DNA of 64,000 bases, from assembly GCF_050942215.1 (NCBI RefSeq), contig NZ_CP192056.1:620001-684000 (forward strand), read 5' to 3'. The stretch comes from Sphaerimonospora sp050942215. Its GTDB lineage: Bacteria > Actinomycetota > Actinomycetes > Streptosporangiales > Streptosporangiaceae. A program made the position numbers and the translations under genes. This document shows, piece after piece, positions 59,242 through 64,000 of this stretch. Under the pieces are notes generated by a model. That model saw only the letters and a program-made list of their open reading frames with translations. It did no database searches and had not been told where the DNA came from. The first letter of the stretch is position 1; every line of letters starts with the position of its first letter.

Positions 59242-59780
59242 CATCCCAGGCGCAGCCGGGACTCTGGCCGCCGTCGGGGCCGGAAATCGTGTTCCTGCTG
59301 CTCGGGGTGGTCGCGCTCGGTTCCGCCCTGCTGGTCGTCACGACGCGGCGACTCGTCCATGCCGCGCTGTGGCTGGTGGTCTGCTTCGGCGCGCTGGCCG
59401 GCTGCTATCTCGTGCTCACCGCCGAGTTCGTCGCCTGGGTGCAGGTATTGATCTATGTGGGCGCGATCGTGGTGCTGCTGCTGTTCGGCATCATGCTGAC
59501 CCGTGCGCCCATCGGACGGTCGGCGGACCTCGACTCCGGCAACCGCTTGGCCGCCGCGGTGGTGGGCGCCGCGACCGCCGGGGTGCTCGTGAGCGTCGTG
59601 GTGTCCGGATTCCACCCGGCCTACACCCCTCTCGAACCGGGTCAGGGGACGGCGGGGACGCTCGGTTCCAGCGTGTTCCGCACCTGGGTGCTGCCGTTCG
59701 AGGTCCTGTCCGTGCTGCTGCTCGCCGCCTTGATCGGCGCGATCGCCCTGTCCCGCACCGATATCGGGGGGCGCGAATGA
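59238..59780 (+). CDS. nuoJ: NADH-quinone oxidoreductase subunit J (second cluster)
   Basis: 180 aa, five helices. VHAALWLVVCFGALAGCYLV, then FVAWVQVLIYVGAIVVLLLF is the core signature with the pi-bulge region. It forms the membrane arm next to NuoK. The GTG at 59238 overlaps the nuoI stop. An 86-bp gap follows before nuoK. Confidence 0.92.
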   Translation: MTSQAQPGLWPPSGPEIVFLLLGVVALGSALLVVTTRRLVHAALWLVVCFGALAGCYLVLTAEFVAWVQVLIYVGAIVVLLLFGIMLTRAPIGRSADLDSGNRLAAAVVGAATAGVLVSVVVSGFHPAYTPLEPGQGTAGTLGSSVFRTWVLPFEVLSVLLLAALIGAIALSRTDIGGRE

Positions 59781-59866
59781 GGCCGCCCCGCCGGGCGGTC
59801 GCCATCGGCCCGCGCCGAGGGGCGGTGTCCACGGGTCCGCCGAGCGGCCGGGGGTGGTGAGCCGGG

Positions 59867-60292
59867 GTGCACATCGTCTATCCGGTCGTCGTGTCCGCGC
59901 TGCTGTTCTCGATCGGTGTGTACGGTGTGCTGGCCCGGCGCAACGCCATCCTCGTGCTGATGTCGGTCGAGCTCATGCTCAACGCGGTCAACCTCAACCT
60001 GGTCGCGTTCGACGTATGGCTGCGTGACCGGCTGCACTCAGGGCAGGTGCTCACGCTGTTCGTCATCGTGATCGCCGCCGCCGAGGTGGGCCTGGGGCTG
60101 GCGATCGTGCTGGCCGTGTTCCGCACCAGACGGACGATCGACGTGGACCGCCTGCGCGCCCTGTCGGAGAACGCCGCCGGTCCCGACGACGAGAGCGACG
60201 ACGAGAGCGACGACGGGGACAGGGGCGGGGACGGGGACGGAGGCGGGAGCAGGGGCACGGCGGTGAGCGGCGGCGGGGAGGCGGCGATGTGA
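59867..60292 (+). CDS. nuoK: NADH-quinone oxidoreductase subunit K (second cluster), acidic tail
   Basis: 141 aa. Residues 1-~100 are a normal three-helix NuoK (ARRNAILVLMSVELMLNAVN, AAAEVGLGLAIVLAVFRTRR). The remaining ~40 residues are an acidic, Gly-rich tail (DDESDDESDDGDRGGDGDGG) encoded by imperfect 12-bp units. The copy at 19 has no such tail. GTG start; the stop overlaps nuoL. Confidence 0.92.
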   Translation: MHIVYPVVVSALLFSIGVYGVLARRNAILVLMSVELMLNAVNLNLVAFDVWLRDRLHSGQVLTLFVIVIAAAEVGLGLAIVLAVFRTRRTIDVDRLRALSENAAGPDDESDDESDDGDRGGDGDGGGSRGTAVSGGGEAAM

Positions 60293-62379
60293 TCACGATC
60301 GTGGCCCTGATCATCCTGCTGCCGTTCGCCGCGGCCGTCGCCGGCCTGCTGGGCACCAGGGCCGGGACCGGACGGCGCGGCGGCGGGAGCCGTACGGAAC
60401 CTCCCGACGCGGCAGCGGGCCGCAGGGCGGCGTGGTTCGCGATCACGGCGTCGGCGGCCTCGGCCGTGCTCACTTCGTGGCTCGCGCTCCGGCTGGCCCT
60501 CGACCTGCCCGGAGGCGTGGCCTCCTGGCCGGGAGGAGGCGGGTTCTGGGATTCCTTCCTGCCGGGCCGGGTGGAGGGCGCGCTGACGCTCATCGAGACG
60601 GGATCGCTCCCGATCTCCGTGTCACTGCGCGGTGACGGATTGTCAGTGCTGACCGGCATCCTTGTGGTCATGGTGGCGTCGGCCGTGCAGGTCTACTCGG
60701 TGGGGTACATGCGGGGTGAACCCCGCTACCCGTCGTACAGCGCGTTCATCGGCCTTTTCACCAGTGCCATGCTGCTCGTGGTCTACGCGGGCGACCTGAT
60801 CGTCCTCTACGTCGGCTGGGAGATCATGGGCATCTGCTCCTACCTGCTCATCGGGCACTGGTGGGAGGACCGGGCCAACTCGCGGGCCGCCGTCAAGGCG
60901 TTCCTGGTCACCAGGCTCGGCGATGTCGGATTCCTGTTCGGGATCTTCACGCTGGGCATGGCGGCGGGAAGCTTCCGGATCGATGACGTGCTGCGGGCCG
61001 ACATCCCCACCGGCACACTGATCGTCGCGACGCTGCTGCTGCTCATGGGGGTCGCGGGCAAGAGCGCCCAGGTGCCGCTGCAGACCTGGCTGCCGGACGC
61101 GATGGCCGGCCCGGCTCCGATCAGCGCGCTGATCCACGCCGCCACCATGGTCGCGGCGGGCGTCTTCGTCGTGGCCCGGCTCTATCCGCTGTTCCTGGGG
61201 GCACGGCCCACGCTCGACGCACTGGCCGTGATCGCCGCGATCGGCATGCTCGGGGCGGCCCTCGCCGCGCTGGCACAGGACGACCTCAAACGGGTGCTCG
61301 CCCACTCCACGATCAGCCAGCTCGCCTACATGGCCGGGGCGCTCGCGGCCGGTGTGCGCGGCACCATCGGTCTGACCGGCTCGGGCGGCCCGAACGGCCC
61401 TGACGTTCCGTACGGCCCGGGCCTTGCGAAGGGCGACGTCGTCCCCGGCGGCATCGGCCCCGCGGGCGTCCGCGGCTTGGGCGAGGTCGGCGGCGACCAG
61501 GCGGCGATCTTCCATCTGCTGTCGCACGGCGCGTTCAAGGCGCTGCTGTTCCTGTGCGCCGGCGTGGTGATCCATCACGCGGGGTCGAACCTGATGAGCC
61601 GCATGGGCGGCCTGCGCGCGGCGCTTCCCGTCACGTTCTGGACGATGACGATCGGGTTCGCCGCGCTGGCGGGGCTTCCTCCGTCCAGTGGCTTCTTCGG
61701 CAAGAACGCGGTGATCTCGGTCATCGAGGGCTCGGACGGCGTCATTCAGCCGTTCCTGTACGGCTCGGCGCTGCTGACCGTCGGTGTCACCGGCGCCTAT
61801 GCCGCCCGCGCCTGGCTGCGCACCTTCTTCGGGCCGGCCCGGTCGCGGGGAGAGCCGCCTCCGGGCACCGCCGTCCACGTGTTCGGCGGCCGGGAGGCGC
61901 CGAGGTCGATGCTCTGGCCGATCGGAGTGCTGACCGTGCCCACCCTGCTGCTCGGCGTCGCCTGGCCGTGGTTCGCGGGGCGGGGCGTCATCGACTCGGG
62001 AGCCGGCGGGGCATCGGCGGCGGTCGACCTCGTCGTGGCGCTGCTGGGCGCCGGGATCGTCTACGCGCTGTGGCGCGGCGACCCCGTCAGGGATCCGGCG
62101 AGGCTGCTCGGGCCGTTCCGAGCGCCGTGCGAGCGGGCGTTCTACGCCGACGCGGTGTACGCGGCGATGGTCGCTCGCCCGGTCCTGCGGCTGGCCAGGG
62201 GGGTCGTGCGCACCGACGAGCGGGTGATCGACGGTGCGGTCCGCTGGTCGGGCCGGGCCGCGATCGGCCTGTCCGGCGTGGTCCGGCTGGTCCAGAACGG
62301 CAATGCGCAGCTCTACGTCACCGGTCTGGTGGCCGGGCTGCTGCTGATCGCGGTGACGGCGGCGGTGGTGCTGGCATGA
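60289..62379 (+). CDS. nuoL: NADH-quinone oxidoreductase subunit L (second cluster), with Gly/Pro insertion
   Basis: 696 aa, about 60 longer than the first copy. Family motifs: LYVGWEIMGICSYLLIGHWW, GKSAQVPLQTWLPDAMAGPA, LAHSTISQLAYMAGALAAGV and FHLLSHGAFKALLFLCAGV. Between the last two, residues ~355-404 are a Gly/Pro-rich insertion (GPNGPDVPYGPG, PGGIGPAGVRGLG) not seen in ordinary NuoL. GTG overlaps the nuoK stop. After it, 157 bp without a clear gene precede nuoM. Confidence 0.93.
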   Translation: MITIVALIILLPFAAAVAGLLGTRAGTGRRGGGSRTEPPDAAAGRRAAWFAITASAASAVLTSWLALRLALDLPGGVASWPGGGGFWDSFLPGRVEGALTLIETGSLPISVSLRGDGLSVLTGILVVMVASAVQVYSVGYMRGEPRYPSYSAFIGLFTSAMLLVVYAGDLIVLYVGWEIMGICSYLLIGHWWEDRANSRAAVKAFLVTRLGDVGFLFGIFTLGMAAGSFRIDDVLRADIPTGTLIVATLLLLMGVAGKSAQVPLQTWLPDAMAGPAPISALIHAATMVAAGVFVVARLYPLFLGARPTLDALAVIAAIGMLGAALAALAQDDLKRVLAHSTISQLAYMAGALAAGVRGTIGLTGSGGPNGPDVPYGPGLAKGDVVPGGIGPAGVRGLGEVGGDQAAIFHLLSHGAFKALLFLCAGVVIHHAGSNLMSRMGGLRAALPVTFWTMTIGFAALAGLPPSSGFFGKNAVISVIEGSDGVIQPFLYGSALLTVGVTGAYAARAWLRTFFGPARSRGEPPPGTAVHVFGGREAPRSMLWPIGVLTVPTLLLGVAWPWFAGRGVIDSGAGGASAAVDLVVALLGAGIVYALWRGDPVRDPARLLGPFRAPCERAFYADAVYAAMVARPVLRLARGVVRTDERVIDGAVRWSGRAAIGLSGVVRLVQNGNAQLYVTGLVAGLLLIAVTAAVVLA

Positions 62380-62536
62380 CCCGAACGTCGGATCTCCGTG
62401 CCGTCGCGTTCCCCGCCGGAGCCCGTGCGGTCCGGGCCGATCCGGGTCGGGCCGGCGCGGCGTGCGGCGACATTCCGGGAACGGGCGATGGCCGGGGTCT
62501 TCCGGGAGGCGTGATCAGGGGGACGGGGGAGGTCGC

Positions 62537-64000
62537 ATGGGCCGGCTGCTGATCGTCCTCGTGGCCGTGCCCCTGCTGGGGGCCGCCGCCCTGACCATGC
62601 CCGCTTTCCGGACTCGTGGCAGGGCCGTCGCGTTCGGGACCGCCGTCTCCGGGCTGGTCCTCGCCCTCGCCCTGGCGGTCGCGGCGGCGTTCGCCCTGCC
62701 GTACGGACACGTCGGTTCCACGGGGGGCGGCCCTGGCGCAGGGATGCGGCTCCAGACCGACCTGTCCTGGATTCCCGGTCTCGGCCTGCGGTTCCATCTC
62801 GGCGTGGACGGGATCTCGCTGCCGCTCGTCGTGCTGACCGCGTTGCTCACGTTCCTGTGCTTCGTCCACCTGACCCGCCATCCCCCGGAGGGCGGACGGC
62901 CGAGGGCGCTGGTCTGCACGCTGCTCGTGCTCGAAGTCGGCATGATCGGCACGTTCCTCGCCCTCGATCTGCTGCTGTTCTTCGTGTTCTTCGAGGTCGT
63001 GCTGGTCCCCATGTACTTCGTGATCGCCGTCTGGGGCGGCACGGGACGGCGGGCGGCGGCGGTGAAGTTCATCCTCTACACGCTGCTCGGCTCGGTCGTG
63101 CTGCTGATCGGCCTGCTCGTGATCTGGGCACAGGCGGGCACACTCGACATGGTGGCCCTGGCCGGACGCCACGGTGCCGGAATGCCCCGTTCGGCGCAGA
63201 TCCTGGCGTTCCTCGCCATCGGGGCGGGGCTCGCGGTCAAGACGCCCATGTGGCCGCTGCACGCATGGCTGCCCGACGCGCACACCGAGGCCCCCACCGT
63301 CGGCTCGGTGCTGCTGGCCGGTGTGCTGCTGAAGATGGGATCGTACGGCTTCGCCCGCGTCGCCGTCCCGATGCTTCCTGAGGGTGCGGCGGCACTCGCC
63401 CCCTGGCTGGGCGCGCTGGCGGTGGTCGGCATCGTCTACGGCTCGCTGGCCTGCCTCGCCCAGCGGGACATCAAGCGTATGATCGCGTACTCGTCCGTCG
63501 GCCACATGGGCTTCGTGCTGCTCGGGTTCGCGACGCTGACCCCGGTCGGCATGAACGCGGCCCTGTTCGGCAACGTCGCGCACGGGCTGATCACGGGTCT
63601 GCTGTTCTTCCTCGTCGGCGCGGTCAAGGAGCGGTACGGCACGGCCGACATGGCCCGGCTCGGCGGCGGGATGCTCGGCCGGATGCCGCACTTGGGGTCG
63701 CTGCTGACGTTCGGGTGCATCGCCTCACTCGGACTGCCCGGCCTCGCCGGGTTCTGGGGTGAGATGCTCGCGCTCCTGGGGGCGTTCCGGCCGGCCGCCG
63801 GGCTGCCCAGGCCGCTGTTCCTGGTGTTCATGGCCGTCGGGGGAGCCGGAGCGGTGCTGACGGCCGCCTATTTCCTCCGCCTGCTGTCCCGGGTCACCCA
63901 CGGGGTCCATCGGGCGGTTCCGGGTGAACCGGAAGCGGCCGCGGGGCGCGGCGTGGCGGCATATCGTGCCGTGCCGCAGGGCATCCCGGCGAGAACCGCC
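62537..64000 (+). CDS. nuoM: NADH-quinone oxidoreductase subunit M (second cluster), 3' end outside window
   Basis: 488 codons to the window edge without a stop; the end is missing. LFFVFFEVVLVPMYFVIAVW holds the essential Glu, KTPMWPLHAWLPDAHTEAPT is the lysine-helix motif and QRDIKRMIAYSSVGHMGFVL follows. The ATG at 62537 with GGGGAGG upstream is the best start; a short in-frame-less reading frame from 62376 overlaps it but has no homology. nuoN would be expected next. Confidence 0.92.
   Translation, partial: MGRLLIVLVAVPLLGAAALTMPAFRTRGRAVAFGTAVSGLVLALALAVAAAFALPYGHVGSTGGGPGAGMRLQTDLSWIPGLGLRFHLGVDGISLPLVVLTALLTFLCFVHLTRHPPEGGRPRALVCTLLVLEVGMIGTFLALDLLLFFVFFEVVLVPMYFVIAVWGGTGRRAAAVKFILYTLLGSVVLLIGLLVIWAQAGTLDMVALAGRHGAGMPRSAQILAFLAIGAGLAVKTPMWPLHAWLPDAHTEAPTVGSVLLAGVLLKMGSYGFARVAVPMLPEGAAALAPWLGALAVVGIVYGSLACLAQRDIKRMIAYSSVGHMGFVLLGFATLTPVGMNAALFGNVAHGLITGLLFFLVGAVKERYGTADMARLGGGMLGRMPHLGSLLTFGCIASLGLPGLAGFWGEMLALLGAFRPAAGLPRPLFLVFMAVGGAGAVLTAAYFLRLLSRVTHGVHRAVPGEPEAAAGRGVAAYRAVPQGIPARTA

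Noticed and set aside
62376..62552. 58-codon frame between nuoL and nuoM of the second cluster
   Set aside because: Although its ATG overlaps the nuoL stop, it has no homology-like features, is Gly/Arg/Ala-rich and overlaps the better supported nuoM start.
1..64000. CRISPR arrays, tRNA and rRNA genes
   Set aside because: No regularly spaced repeats with unique spacers and no tRNA or rRNA-like sequence were recognised by eye; a covariance-model scan could still reveal a small RNA.

Overview
The window is chromosomal DNA of a high-GC Gram-positive bacterium, most likely an actinomycete of the Streptosporangiales type. The evidence is very G+C-rich third codon positions, many GTG starts with start/stop overlaps, conservon-type signalling genes, an ECF sigma factor with a SnoaL-like tail, DUF742 and WXG100-like genes, and a complex I operon followed by a polyprenyl diphosphate synthase. 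No rRNA, tRNA or CRISPR array was seen.

Layout. (1) 1-6312: end of a complex I operon, nuoJ(end)-K-L-M-N, then a polyprenyl diphosphate synthase likely making the menaquinone side chain. (2) 6326-8027: RarD-type permease and msrA. (3) About 8028-11046: an accessory island. Three direct copies of the 3' end of msrA delimit two segments of about 1.5 kb. Each segment ends in a complete toxin gene (PIN nuclease; ParE/RelE) whose stop codon lies 6 bp before the next msrA-tail copy. The island also holds a frameshifted methyltransferase remnant and a truncated toxin. (4) 11122-21067: alpha/beta hydrolase and MarR regulator around a perfect palindrome, a DUF2157/GDYXXLXY membrane pair, SnoaL-like protein and ECF sigma factor, a small secreted Cys-rich protein, a reduced conservon (sensor kinase plus DUF742) and small hypotheticals. 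(5) 21696-46748: a large cell-surface polysaccharide locus. It has an initiating sugar transferase, dTDP-deoxysugar genes (RmlA/B/D-like, two RmlC-like), a tightly coupled six-gene block (C-methyltransferase, nucleotidyltransferase, PIG-L, SDR, DUF4910, duplicated Cys-rich protein), flippase, several glycosyltransferases including a two-domain fusion, acyltransferase, two Wzz-like proteins without a kinase domain, a Wzy/ligase-like polymerase, a membrane-anchored hydrolase-like protein and a second SDR. (6) 47019-49953: 2-oxoacid:ferredoxin oxidoreductase (korAB, minus strand). (7) 50497-64000: a second complex I cluster, nuoA-B-C-H | nuoI-J-K-L-M. It has no nuoE/F/G and no nuoD in the window, and a 5.4 kb island with a WXG100-like gene unit sits between nuoH and nuoI.

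How it works together. The first nuo operon and the polyprenyl synthase serve the main respiratory chain. The korAB pair and the NADH-module-free nuo set face each other divergently; reduced ferredoxin from KOR could feed that second complex. The polysaccharide locus looks like a Wzx/Wzy-type pathway: lipid-linked initiation, activated and C-methylated deoxysugars, chain assembly, flipping, polymerisation and length control. The most unusual features are the msrA-tail/toxin-antitoxin cassette array, the six-gene sugar block with its duplicated Cys-rich protein, and the KOR/second-complex-I arrangement.
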